The position numbers and the translations under genes were made by a program. Below the pieces are notes generated by a model. That model was not told the DNA's origin and did no database searches. It was given only the letters and a program-made list of their open reading frames with translations. From a virus, in the IMG/VR virus record IMGVR_UViG_3300025168_010295, positions 1-52,436 of that record: DNA of 52,436 bases. One strand, given 5' to 3'. This document shows positions 41,902 to 49,267 of the stretch, one piece after another. Position 1 is the stretch's first letter. Each line of letters opens with the position of its first letter.

Positions 41902-42870
41902 TTACCAAATATCTTCGAAGTCCTCACCTTCGTTAGCTTTCGAATAATCTGTCGGCCGTACCGCGAAAAAATCAGTATGAGTGAGCCCGCCGGTAAGATG
42001 ATAGAACCAATCAAGATTATCTGCTGCAGCCTTGTCATACGTGAAGTACGAATCAAGGTTAGTGTAACCAAGTTCAACCAGTTTTTCATTTGTTCTTTTC
42101 TTTATAAAGTGTTTTAAATCGTTTGACTTAATACCTTCAATGTCACCCATCTCAAACATCTTGTCTATATATTTGTACTCAAGATCAACCATAGTCTCTG
42201 CAGCTTTAATAATATCTTTTTTACAAAGATCTTTTAGTTGATTGTTCTCTGCGCACATATCACGGTATAGTTTACAACCCATTTTGCTATGCAGGCTTTC
42301 GTCACGCACAGACCATTTCATCTGTTGCCCTATTCCTTTAAGCATGTTACGCAGCTGAAAAGAATATAGAACAGCGAAAGCAGAATACAAACTAACCCCT
42401 TCAGCGAAGGCGGAAAAAACAGCAAGGCTACGAGCAATGCCACGTGGGTCATTACCGTCATAACCAACCAGGTTATCAAATCTATTCGCGGTTGCTTCCT
42501 CATGAAGGAAGGCTTCAAAGTTTTCAAGTCCAAGTGTTTCATTTAAATAGCTATATGCGACAGCGTGTATCGTTTCTTGCGAACCAAACATCATTGCCAT
42601 TTGTTGTATCTCGTGTTTAGGAAACCAACCTACTACTTTCTGCGTCCAATAATCTGACACAGCACATTCAGTCTGAGCAAAGCCTAGTAGTATATTTCCC
42701 ACTAGGTTTTTCTCTTCGTCTGTTAGTTTCTCTTTCCAGTCTTTAACATCGCCTTGCATTGGTATCTCGGTGTGTAACCAAAAAGCCTGCGCTTGCTTAA
42801 GCCAACCTTCAGTATAGTACTCTGGGTACTCAAACGGTTTATACGCTACGCGCTCGTCAAACAGTCCCAT
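41902..42870 (-). CDS. nrdB: Ribonucleotide reductase class I, small (beta) subunit
   Basis: Provides the tyrosyl radical for NrdA. In 322 residues the di-iron ligands are present: Glu68 in QTECAVSDY (Asp84 in E. coli NrdB), Glu99 and His102 in SQETIHAVAY with radical Tyr106 four residues on, Glu157 in AEGVSLY, and Glu191 with His194 in RDESLHSK. The C-terminal EGEDFEDIW is the tail that docks on NrdA. The presence of Tyr106 indicates a standard tyrosyl-radical enzyme, not a Tyr-less variant. The start shares a base with the stop of the preceding micro-gene (taATG). It is separated from nrdA by three small genes. Confidence 0.96.
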   Translation of the reverse strand: MGLFDERVAYKPFEYPEYYTEGWLKQAQAFWLHTEIPMQGDVKDWKEKLTDEEKNLVGNILLGFAQTECAVSDYWTQKVVGWFPKHEIQQMAMMFGSQETIHAVAYSYLNETLGLENFEAFLHEEATANRFDNLVGYDGNDPRGIARSLAVFSAFAEGVSLYSAFAVLYSFQLRNMLKGIGQQMKWSVRDESLHSKMGCKLYRDMCAENNQLKDLCKKDIIKAAETMVDLEYKYIDKMFEMGDIEGIKSNDLKHFIKKRTNEKLVELGYTNLDSYFTYDKAAADNLDWFYHLTGGLTHTDFFAVRPTDYSKANEGEDFEDIW

Positions 42871-43034
42871 TACTTATAAGTTTCAAAAGCAACGTCAATA
42901 AAAGGCAGATAAAAAACGTAAGCGGTTTGTGTTGTTTCTTCATAAGTTCTGATTCCAAATAATATACCCGGGTAAAACCCAAATGATAACGTCCAGTTCT
43001 TTCTAACGTCCTTGCCCTCTGTATTTTTTGACAT
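42870..43034 (-). CDS. Conserved micro-protein with FYPGILFGIRTY motif, 54 aa
   Basis: ATG 43034 to TAA 42872-42870 on the minus strand. The product has an unusual dense motif SFGFYPGILFGIRTYEETTQ followed by hydrophobic YVFYLPFIDVAF. The Gly/aromatic-rich middle might pass along or anchor to a membrane. It overlaps the upstream micro-gene by 32 nt and shares a base with nrdB. I have the impression of the same motif in other marine phages, without a known function. Confidence 0.6.
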   Translation of the reverse strand: MSKNTEGKDVRKNWTLSFGFYPGILFGIRTYEETTQTAYVFYLPFIDVAFETYK

Positions 43035-43137
43035 AATTTTTAGATTTTTTATTATTACTGTTTCTAGTTTTAGCGTGTACCCCTGGTCTACTTATTTTAG
43101 GAGACTCCATGTGTACTGATAAATTTACTCTAGCCAT
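43003..43137 (-). CDS. Small basic micro-protein, 44 aa
   Basis: ATG 43137 to TAG 43005-43003. The motif MESPKISRPGVHAKTRNSNN and the end KYRGQGR are Lys/Arg/Ser-rich and look strongly constrained: I recall SRPGVHAKT in short phage proteins. It overlaps the upstream gene by 8 nt and the downstream one by 32 nt in different frames. Nucleic-acid binding is a possibility from charge. Too short for a domain call. Confidence 0.6.
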   Translation of the reverse strand: MARVNLSVHMESPKISRPGVHAKTRNSNNKKSKNYVKKYRGQGR

Positions 43138-43303
43138 ATACTTTTATATTATACTTATCATGTTCGTGTACAATGTCTTTATATTTGACATATCCTTTTT
43201 GATCCCAAGACCACTTAACAAACTTATCGATCTGACGCTCAGCATACTTCTGCCTAGCTACTTGTTTCGCAAGTCTAGGATTAGGCGTATTGTTTCGTCG
43301 CAT
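43130..43303 (-). CDS. Small basic protein, 57 aa
   Basis: ATG 43303 to TAG 43132-43130. Starts MRRNNTPNPRLAKQVARQKY and continues with a RQIDKFVKWSWDQKGYVKYK segment. It begins inside the last codons of the endonuclease gene (46 nt overlap) behind an AAGGA purine block, and ends 8 nt into the next gene. The overlap and basic/aromatic pattern support it as real. No known domain. Confidence 0.6.
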   Translation of the reverse strand: MRRNNTPNPRLAKQVARQKYAERQIDKFVKWSWDQKGYVKYKDIVHEHDKYNIKVYG

Positions 43304-43734
43304 TCCTTTTGATTTTGTGGTTTATATAATGTAACTCCATGCAGATGATCAACTACGTATCTTTTGAACATCTTCCAGCGTAGTGGAAATGATTCATTAG
43401 CTCTACCTTTAGTTTCAATAATAAAACCTTGGCCAATAAAATCAGGCGTATACTTTATGTTCAGTATCTTTTTGCTACCTCTATTTTTGTACTCACCTTT
43501 ACCATTACCGCATCGTTCATAAGACTCATTAGGAAAATCAAAGCCAGAGAATATCTCGTATGTTTGTCCTTCGTATACAGCGTGTATCTTAGCTTTCTTC
43601 AAAGCCATATACATATACCGCTCAAGGCCAGAGGCAAAGTTAATACCATCGTATGATATCTTCCTTGCTTGTACTGGTCCTTTCTTTTTGCTACGTTTTT
43701 TAAACTTTTTCCTTATCATAGTGTAGTCCGTCAT
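43258..43734 (-). CDS. PD-(D/E)XK endonuclease
   Basis: 158 residues. A PD-(D/E)XK fold is indicated by Glu38 in SGLERYMY, then TPDF with Asp98, then IIETKG with Glu107 and Lys109: the E...D...ExK set of this nuclease class. The N-terminus is very basic (RKKFKKRSKKKG). It resembles the small T7 endonuclease I / DUF1064 type rather than a restriction enzyme, so resolution of branched replication intermediates or degradation of host DNA is likely. It overlaps the previous gene by 35 nt; the alternative Met at 43719 is also usable. Confidence 0.8.
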   Translation of the reverse strand: MTDYTMIRKKFKKRSKKKGPVQARKISYDGINFASGLERYMYMALKKAKIHAVYEGQTYEIFSGFDFPNESYERCGNGKGEYKNRGSKKILNIKYTPDFIGQGFIIETKGRANESFPLRWKMFKRYVVDHLHGVTLYKPQNQKECDETIRLILDLRNK

Positions 43735-43996
43735 TACCGTTCTGACCGATGATGTTCATACGTTTCAGCATAGCCTCTTCGATCTCATCACCTAAACAGT
43801 ATCGTGCTGCTTCAATATAAAGCAACGCGTCCATTAGTTCTTCTTGCACATCGACTAAAAACCTATCTAAGTCCTTAACTTCGTTTTTAATCTCACCCAT
43901 CATTGTAGCACCGTACTTTTCTTGACCAACAAGACTACGTTGATCCATCTTAGCTAGTACTCTACGTACAACTTCATCTTTAGTTTTAATTTGCAT
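43700..43996 (-). CDS. MazG-like / phosphohydrolase-like protein, 98 aa
   Basis: Start taken at 43996 (MQIKTKDEV), which leaves an 11 nt overlap with the upstream gene; a longer frame to 44041 would overlap by 56 nt. Helical, with RSLVGQEKYGATMMGEIKNE and DVQEELMDALLYIEAARY. The EE-x-x-D spacing and the preceding basic KYG segment match all-alpha NTP pyrophosphohydrolases (MazG and related). It lies next to a true MazG domain, so it may be a second, divergent dNTP hydrolase. Catalytic activity is not certain because only one acidic motif is clear. Confidence 0.6.
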   Translation of the reverse strand: MQIKTKDEVVRRVLAKMDQRSLVGQEKYGATMMGEIKNEVKDLDRFLVDVQEELMDALLYIEAARYCLGDEIEEAMLKRMNIIGQNGNDGLHYDKEKV

Positions 43997-44756
43997 CTTT
44001 AACAAATGTACCGTTAACCATTTTACCTGTGCGCTTGGCAATCACATCATATGCAGACTTTATACAGTCTTCAATAAACATATCTTCAAACTTAGCGATG
44101 CTTGTGAGCACAACAATCATATCACCTATAGCATCTTGTATCTCTGCTTTATCGTTACTAAGTAAAGCTTCTGCAAGCTCACCTGATTCTTCCATAAGCT
44201 TTAAGTACTGGGTTTTGCTATCGCCTTTATCGTATATGCCTTTATCAGTAGCCCAACTACGTATATCATCAAAAATATTACCTGGTTTTTCTATAGCTGG
44301 TTCAGCTAAGAACGCTTCATAATAAGCTTTGTTATATATATAACTACGATCTTCGTTATACATAGACATCTTAGCATTAGACATTATCCATGGTATTGTT
44401 TGTTCGTTAATCTCGAACTGGCCGTGACCAAAGCCACTTATATTTACCCGCCATTGTAAACCTATGTTATCCATTAAATGTCCTTTGAGTTTGTTTAAAG
44501 GTACTGGAAATGTTGAGGTTTGTTCTGTTGCGTTTATCTTCATTTTATTAAATAAATTTTTATACAATTTCCTGTCTGTCTTATAGCCATAAGACTTTTG
44601 AAGTTCTATTTCGCGGTCTGATATATAATCTATATCGTCTGACTGCTCAAGAACTTCATACTCATTCTCCTTATATCCTTGTATAAGGGTTACGCGAGTA
44701 TTAAGATCACGTGTTACGCCTATCTTTTTACCCGGTATGTGATACAAATAATACAT
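43986..44756 (-). CDS. GIY-YIG-like/MazG fusion: putative nucleotide pyrophosphohydrolase
   Basis: 256 residues in three parts. Residues 1-70 read MYYLYHIPGKKIGVTRDLN, with YLY, KIGVT, Arg21 and Glu51 placed as in GIY-YIG nucleases, although the motif is degenerate. The middle part (about 75-160) is unassigned. Residues 165-256 are a MazG domain with Glu189-Glu190-x-x-Glu193 and Glu205-x-x-Asp208 (MEESGELAEA, EIQDAIGD), which bind metal and hydrolyse NTPs or dNTPs. MazG proteins are known in marine phages and may lower (p)ppGpp or unusual nucleotides. Followed by an 11 nt overlap with a second MazG-like gene. The first part is a low-confidence call. Confidence 0.72.
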   Translation of the reverse strand: MYYLYHIPGKKIGVTRDLNTRVTLIQGYKENEYEVLEQSDDIDYISDREIELQKSYGYKTDRKLYKNLFNKMKINATEQTSTFPVPLNKLKGHLMDNIGLQWRVNISGFGHGQFEINEQTIPWIMSNAKMSMYNEDRSYIYNKAYYEAFLAEPAIEKPGNIFDDIRSWATDKGIYDKGDSKTQYLKLMEESGELAEALLSNDKAEIQDAIGDMIVVLTSIAKFEDMFIEDCIKSAYDVIAKRTGKMVNGTFVKDAN

Positions 44757-45410
44757 CTAATTTAATTTATCGTTATACAAATGTAAGTTGTGCGCATGGT
44801 GGTAATACCAGCCGGTTTGAATAGACAATCTGTCTGCAACCATTTCTTGCAACGATGCAAACTGATACTGATCATTGCAGAAACCGTACCAGAGATCATT
44901 AGATCGCATATAGACGGACATACAAAGCTTATCATCAATGATACTAAACTGAACTGCATACGTACATGGCGTGTCGTGTCTGTAATCGTATATTTCTTTA
45001 CCATCGTATATACTTACCGCAGCTTGCCTAGTACTTTTATTTTTCTTAATTATGTCTACTACTTTACCTAACTGGTTTTCTCTGTTCCATTGCCAACCAT
45101 AATTAGAGTTGACATTGCCGTTAGCATCTGCCATACGTTTCCATATCTCAGGTACCTTACCATACAGCTCACCCAACTTACTTATGTTTCTGTTACCAGA
45201 TAAATACCAAGCCCATTCGGCTGCAGCATATTTCTGATTCCATTTTCTATATCCCGCTTTTATCTTCTTATCAGAAGGGTTGTGAATATAAAACCCAACA
45301 TTAAACAAAGCTTTAGTGTTATCAAAGTCTACACCTTTGTCTTTAATTTTGATGTAAAAATAATCAAAAGCTTCGCTTGCTGTTTTAAAATTACTTTTCG
45401 TGCTTATCAT
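44757..45410 (-). CDS. Thymidylate synthase-family enzyme, dCMP hydroxymethylase-like
   Basis: 217 residues. Thymidylate synthase landmarks are in place: NSNYGWQW (101-108), Arg128 in STRQAAVS, nucleophile Cys149 in DTPCTYAVQF, and RSND at 169-172 leading to the nucleotide-binding stretch. In E. coli ThyA that stretch is RSCDVFLGLPFN with Asn177; here it is RSNDLWYGFCND with Asp180 in the Asn177 place. T4 dCMP hydroxymethylase (gp42) reads RSNDVVFGFRND, and Asn-to-Asp at this site is known to favour dCMP over dUMP. So it may methylate or hydroxymethylate dCMP. It is shorter than ThyA (264). It overlaps the upstream gene by 20 nt; the next begins directly after its stop. Confidence 0.8.
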   Translation of the reverse strand: MISTKSNFKTASEAFDYFYIKIKDKGVDFDNTKALFNVGFYIHNPSDKKIKAGYRKWNQKYAAAEWAWYLSGNRNISKLGELYGKVPEIWKRMADANGNVNSNYGWQWNRENQLGKVVDIIKKNKSTRQAAVSIYDGKEIYDYRHDTPCTYAVQFSIIDDKLCMSVYMRSNDLWYGFCNDQYQFASLQEMVADRLSIQTGWYYHHAHNLHLYNDKLN

Positions 45411-45651
45411 AATAATATTTATAAAACTTATAAATGTTCTCCCATATCATATCTTTAATATAGACATGAGGCGACCTGTTTATTTTACCGTTTAATGTTA
45501 TATCTATATACCATTCAGCCGGACCTTTAGCAAAAGGTGATATGTATATCTTGTTTCGTATACACCATAGCCTAGCCTCGTACTCTTCATCGGTTGGGTT
45601 ATAGCTACCCATATCCCACTCTTTGCTTTTCTTATGCCAAGCAGCTGCCAT
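45391..45651 (-). CDS. Conserved hypothetical protein, 86 aa
   Basis: A Trp/Tyr/Lys-rich protein with KKSKEWDMGSYNPTDEEYEA, RLWCIRNKIYISP and GPAEWYIDITLNGKINRSP. The single Cys and dense aromatics look constrained. It starts one base upstream of the end of the primase-helicase gene (45652) and overlaps the thymidylate synthase-like gene by 20 nt, within the nucleotide and replication operon. No family recognised. Confidence 0.6.
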   Translation of the reverse strand: MAAAWHKKSKEWDMGSYNPTDEEYEARLWCIRNKIYISPFAKGPAEWYIDITLNGKINRSPHVYIKDMIWENIYKFYKYYYDKHEK

Positions 45652-47364
45652 TTATTCCCATGGCATTTTTTCACCATCAGCAATTGCATGCTGTACATGT
45701 GGTGCAAACCTACCCGAGGCTGGTTGCCATTTGAAATGAGCTTCAGCACCGTTCTCACCTAAGTTTTGAAACTTTACTTTAAGTATCTTTGCTTTAACGG
45801 TTTTCTCTTCATAGTCTCTGTGAACTAATATACCGTGGTAACTAGCATCGTACCATTCGCCACCACCTTTAATGTTATACATAGTAGGTTCTTCAATCTT
45901 ACCGTCTTTGTCTTTGTACATCTTGGTTGGGTGCGCCACAATAAACACTAGTACATCATACTTTTTAGCAAACATTTCTATCTTAGTTAGATACTCCATT
46001 GTGTAACGATTAATGTCTTCCGTTTTGCAGTCTACATCTCTAACTTTATTAAACGGATCTATAACAAGGCATTTAATACCTTTACGTTTAACAAGCTCAG
46101 CACCTTTACGTAGTACAGACTCAAGCGTGTAACGTTCCATATCGATAAAGAAAAAGTTATCATTAACATGTTCAGCTACTTGTCGCCACTTATCTGTACC
46201 AATATCACGTTTAGAAGGCATGTCGCCCCAAACTTTACGCATTAACTTATGAGCGTGTAAATATGTCGGCGCATTTTCTGGACTAGCAAATGCTGTCTTC
46301 CAACTATAATTAGCGTTGTACCCAACAACCATCTGGTCGACAAAGTCACTCTTGCCGGAACTAGGGATGCCAGTGACAGTAATAAATTGACCAGTGTAAG
46401 TTGAAAAGATATCATCAAAATTCGGTAAGCCAATTTGATATCCTGGTTTAAAGCCATTAGTAACAAAGTCGGTAACTTCATTTTCAATATCCCTGAATGT
46501 CGTAACATTCTCAAGCGGTACTGGTCTTGCTTTTGTAATACGCTCTGCCAGTTTTTCTTTTCCATACTTAATTAGATATTCATTAGCGTCTTTACAATCT
46601 TCAAAGTCTGCTAAGAAACAAACCTCAGCACCTAATCTCCTAACTAGTTCTTGTTGTAAAGCCTGACCAGCATCATCTGAGTCAACAGCTAGTATTACTT
46701 TTTCTTTATCGTCAAAATAATCAATACAATTATCCAGATAATCTAGGTTGTTTGTATTAAGCGTTGCACCATTTGGTACTGACAATGCATTTTTAATACC
46801 AGCTTCATGCAAAGCTAGCACGTCCATTTCACCTTCAGTTATTACACAATGATCGTAACCAACAATGCTATTGATATTATAAAATACTTTTTCAGCTCCT
46901 TTGTAAAGCTTAAAGTTTTTTCTACCATCTCTGTATTTAACATTGATAAGCTGATCACCTATAATATAATTAAACTGAATTGTATTCTCGGTCTTACCGG
47001 TCTGTGGCATCCACTCAGGACCTTGACTAACGTTTAAGTCGTCAAGTGTCCTTTGTGATATACCTCGTGATTCAAACCATTCAGTTACTTTGTCTTTAAC
47101 GGGGTTAAGCTTAACGACATCAGGTCTAGTATAAACCTTCTCACTAGCGCCTTTACGCTGATAAGTATGTAACTGAAAAGTTGTATTACAATTGTGACAA
47201 GTACCGAGACCACGTTCCCAATCATAGCTAGCACATTCTGCTTTCTGATTTTTGGGTTGTCTAGTGTGAGAGCAAAGCGGGCATATACCCTGTGCTTTGC
47301 CTTCTTTAAGACTGTATTGATTGAACTCGTCAATCATATATCCATTGATCTCTGTTGTCTGCAT
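45652..47364 (-). CDS. DNA primase-helicase (T7 gp4-like)
   Basis: 570 residues that both prime and unwind DNA at the fork. N-terminal zinc ribbon: Cys28, Cys31 (CPLC) and Cys56, Cys59 (CHNC). TOPRIM primase centre: ITEGEMDVLAL (175-185) with Glu177 and VDSDDAG (227-233). C-terminal RecA-like helicase: Walker A GIPSSGKS (332-339), Walker B LVIDPFN (433-439), and a AHPTKM segment that fits the H4 region. Domain order and length match T7 gp4 (566). It lies upstream of the thymidylate synthase-like gene in the minus-strand replication operon. Confidence 0.95.
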   Translation of the reverse strand: MQTTEINGYMIDEFNQYSLKEGKAQGICPLCSHTRQPKNQKAECASYDWERGLGTCHNCNTTFQLHTYQRKGASEKVYTRPDVVKLNPVKDKVTEWFESRGISQRTLDDLNVSQGPEWMPQTGKTENTIQFNYIIGDQLINVKYRDGRKNFKLYKGAEKVFYNINSIVGYDHCVITEGEMDVLALHEAGIKNALSVPNGATLNTNNLDYLDNCIDYFDDKEKVILAVDSDDAGQALQQELVRRLGAEVCFLADFEDCKDANEYLIKYGKEKLAERITKARPVPLENVTTFRDIENEVTDFVTNGFKPGYQIGLPNFDDIFSTYTGQFITVTGIPSSGKSDFVDQMVVGYNANYSWKTAFASPENAPTYLHAHKLMRKVWGDMPSKRDIGTDKWRQVAEHVNDNFFFIDMERYTLESVLRKGAELVKRKGIKCLVIDPFNKVRDVDCKTEDINRYTMEYLTKIEMFAKKYDVLVFIVAHPTKMYKDKDGKIEEPTMYNIKGGGEWYDASYHGILVHRDYEEKTVKAKILKVKFQNLGENGAEAHFKWQPASGRFAPHVQHAIADGEKMPWE

Positions 47365-47436
47365 TTAATCTTCTATTAGTGTAACATTACCATCACTGTC
47401 TGTGTTGATGTTAATGTAGTCGTTTTCATCTATCAT
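47365..47436 (-). CDS. Possible acidic micro-peptide, 23 aa
   Basis: The frame runs from ATG 47436 to TAA 47367-47365 on the minus strand and fills the gap between the SSB-like gene and the primase-helicase gene. The product starts MIDENDYININTDSDGNVTL and is strongly acidic. Its ATG shares a base with the preceding stop (taATG), the same coupling seen at neighbours. It is too short to be certain. Confidence 0.4.
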   Translation of the reverse strand: MIDENDYININTDSDGNVTLIED

Positions 47437-47744
47437 TAAAATGGTAGATCTTCTTCAACAGCTGCCGGCTGTGGCGCTTGCTGCGGTTGATCATCACGCG
47501 GCGCTGCGGCTACGTTATCACCGTTAGTCCATACTACCTGTACATTACCAAGGTAAGTCTTCTTTTCTTTAGCGTCTCGCTCTTCTTTTGTTTGTGCGAC
47601 AACGATAGGACCTTGATTACCAAACTGATCTGATTCGTCATTAATAGTTATTGTTATTGGTAAGTATTTACCTTTCTTACCTGGAATAATTTTATCCTTA
47701 GGTATTTCAGATAGGTTAATACTTGCTTTAATTATACTTGCCAT
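47436..47744 (-). CDS. SSB-like single-stranded DNA-binding protein
   Basis: 102 residues with an OB-like beta part (SIIKASINLSEIPKDKII, KYLPITITIND, KKTYLGNVQVVW), a Pro/Gln-rich linker and the acidic end AVEEDLPF, which matches the DDDIPF-type tail by which bacterial and T7 SSBs recruit partners. It is smaller than E. coli SSB (178), and the Trp and aromatic set is limited. The order SSB-like, then primase-helicase fits replication. Start shares a base with the stop of the upstream gene (taATG). Confidence 0.75.
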   Translation of the reverse strand: MASIIKASINLSEIPKDKIIPGKKGKYLPITITINDESDQFGNQGPIVVAQTKEERDAKEKKTYLGNVQVVWTNGDNVAAAPRDDQPQQAPQPAAVEEDLPF

Positions 47745-47923
47745 TATGCGTAGTTATTGATTTGGTTAAACATGCGCTGCAACTGATCTTTAGTAGCGTT
47801 GCTATTGCGTCGTAGATTATCTACTGCTTTAACATGATTTTGATTAGCATAAAAATTATTTACACTTGTTTCCATTCCTGTTATTGTACAAACTTTAGTT
47901 TGATTTTTTCTAGCTCGTGCCAT
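47744..47923 (-). CDS. Small phage protein with CTITG motif, 59 aa
   Basis: ATG 47923 to TAA 47746-47744 on the minus strand. Reads MARARKNQTKVCTITGMETS with NNFYANQNHVKAVDNLRR and a helical end. The C-T-I-T-G-M followed by N-N-F-Y resembles short proteins with a CxxxG turn seen near recombination genes of marine phages, as I recall. It has a single Cys, so no zinc site. It fills the gap between exonuclease and SSB-like genes exactly. Confidence 0.55.
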   Translation of the reverse strand: MARARKNQTKVCTITGMETSVNNFYANQNHVKAVDNLRRNSNATKDQLQRMFNQINNYA

Positions 47924-47934
47924 AATAATTGGTT

Positions 47935-48663
47935 TTAAAGGGTTTCGTTAATAAAAAATTGTGAAGGATCAAAACCTTCTTGTCTATAAAATAATTGGTA
48001 CTGTTCAACTGCTTTCTTTACTTTATCAGCTCCACGCTGTAAAAACTCAGGTGAGCAATCGAATACACCAATTTGATGTGTTGTCTTATCTATTGCAATA
48101 AACAACATCTCGTAACCAAACAACTGTTGGTATATGTAAGCTTGACTGTCGTAGTTATATTTAGATGCTGACCATCTAAACTTATTAAGGTCTGCTGTTG
48201 TCTTCAAATCAATGATAAGTTTCTCATCATGGTTTAATATATCAGCTTTACCTTTCCACAACTCGTTCTCTAGCTCACCAATACCAGGTACTTCGTAGTC
48301 GCAATTACCTCTGATAAGACCATTGCAAATATCATTTGACAATATCTTATCTGTCATCAGTTCGATCATATCGACTTCAGACTGAAGCAAGCACAACTCA
48401 CCACCTGATATCTCTTTGTACGCTTTAGTATTCCTGTTAGACGATTCTACAACCTTAAAGTTTTTAAGTTTTTCAGGTTCTAGTATCGCCGTGTGGAAAT
48501 ACCCACCAATTAAAAAGGCAGGTATTTGCTTTGACGGTTTACCTAAAGCTAAAGGATCTTTTAAAAGTGTAGATATATCAGAGTTACTAAGGTACTGCTT
48601 ACCGAAGTCGCCATAGTAATGCTCATCAATCTTAAGCTTTTCAATAATCTCATTCTTGCTCAT
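47935..48663 (-). CDS. RecB-family PD-(D/E)XK exonuclease
   Basis: 242 residues. The conserved core reads ELWKGKADIL with Asp141, then IIDLKTT with Asp152 and Lys154, then YDSQAYIYQ with Gln174 (the QxxxY motif of RecB/Cas4/lambda-type exonucleases). His57 in GGYFHTAIL fits the upstream His of the same family. It likely resects double-stranded DNA ends. It overlaps the ERF-type annealing gene by 14 nt, so the pair forms a recombination module of the exonuclease plus annealase kind. Confidence 0.85.
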   Translation of the reverse strand: MSKNEIIEKLKIDEHYYGDFGKQYLSNSDISTLLKDPLALGKPSKQIPAFLIGGYFHTAILEPEKLKNFKVVESSNRNTKAYKEISGGELCLLQSEVDMIELMTDKILSNDICNGLIRGNCDYEVPGIGELENELWKGKADILNHDEKLIIDLKTTADLNKFRWSASKYNYDSQAYIYQQLFGYEMLFIAIDKTTHQIGVFDCSPEFLQRGADKVKKAVEQYQLFYRQEGFDPSQFFINETL

Positions 48664-49204
48664 ACTTTTTAAGTTGCGCTTTAGCCGGTATAGATACTTT
48701 GTACTTTGTGTTGATAGCCTTCATTGTGCCACCAGCCTTGATGTACTCCACTGCTTTCTTAAAAGCATCGGTATTTATATCCAACATTGGTTTAGATTTA
48801 GCCTCGGCTTTTCCGTGGTCGTTTGACGCATCTGAGTCTTGCGTGTCATCTATTAGGAATAAATTTCCTAATGCGTATTTCTTCCCATAACTTGAAGCAG
48901 AACCAAACTGCTGCGGTACTTGCATACCTTTCTGCCCTAGATCAACCCCGACAACTGCTTTTGCAGATATCGATGCTTCACCATCAGAGATAGTTGCAGT
49001 CGACTCAATCATAGGTACGCTATCAAATAACGTTAGCACCTCTTCATTTATCGTGACTGATACTCCTAACTCTAGTAGAAAGGGTTTTGTTGCTTCAAGA
49101 ATGTCTTCGGCTGATCGGAAGTAATATTTGCCGAATGAATTAAACCTACTTTTTTTCGATTTAAATTTTGTCTGGATAGTAGCCAGCTTTTCATTTAGTG
49201 TCAT
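48650..49204 (-). CDS. ERF-family single-strand annealing protein
   Basis: 184 residues. The conserved ERF core appears as YYFRSAEDILEATKPFLLEL and FGSASSYGKKYALGNLFLID, matching the S-Y-x-x-K/R-Y-A-L block of phage ERF recombinases, followed by an acidic DDTQDSDASND segment. The C-terminal 50 residues are Lys/Ala-rich (AIKYKVSIP-type helix). ERF proteins anneal complementary single strands produced by the adjacent exonuclease. Start at 49204 follows a 63-base gap, so this gene may open a transcription unit. Confidence 0.85.
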   Translation of the reverse strand: MTLNEKLATIQTKFKSKKSRFNSFGKYYFRSAEDILEATKPFLLELGVSVTINEEVLTLFDSVPMIESTATISDGEASISAKAVVGVDLGQKGMQVPQQFGSASSYGKKYALGNLFLIDDTQDSDASNDHGKAEAKSKPMLDINTDAFKKAVEYIKAGGTMKAINTKYKVSIPAKAQLKKYEQE

Positions 49205-49267
49205 AGGTATATTGGTATTTACTTATTAATATAATTACACATAAAAATACAGTTTTACAATTATAAC
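49205..49267 (-). promoter_or_regulatory. AT-rich gap upstream of the recombination genes, candidate promoter
   Basis: 63 bases without a gene inside an otherwise gapless minus-strand block, nearly all A and T. It might hold a promoter for the annealing/exonuclease/SSB/primase run. I see no consensus for host TAnnTTTG or for any phage element, and this is a positional guess. Confidence 0.2.

Noticed and set aside
41844-42089. 81-codon minus-strand frame with a hydrophobic segment after nrdB
   Set aside because: It overlaps the conserved C-terminal tail of NrdB (EDFEDIW) in another frame and has no coupling to neighbours.
43997-44041. Longer start of the second MazG-like gene
   Set aside because: It adds 15 residues inside the end of the fusion gene with no homologous look; 43996 gives a normal short overlap.
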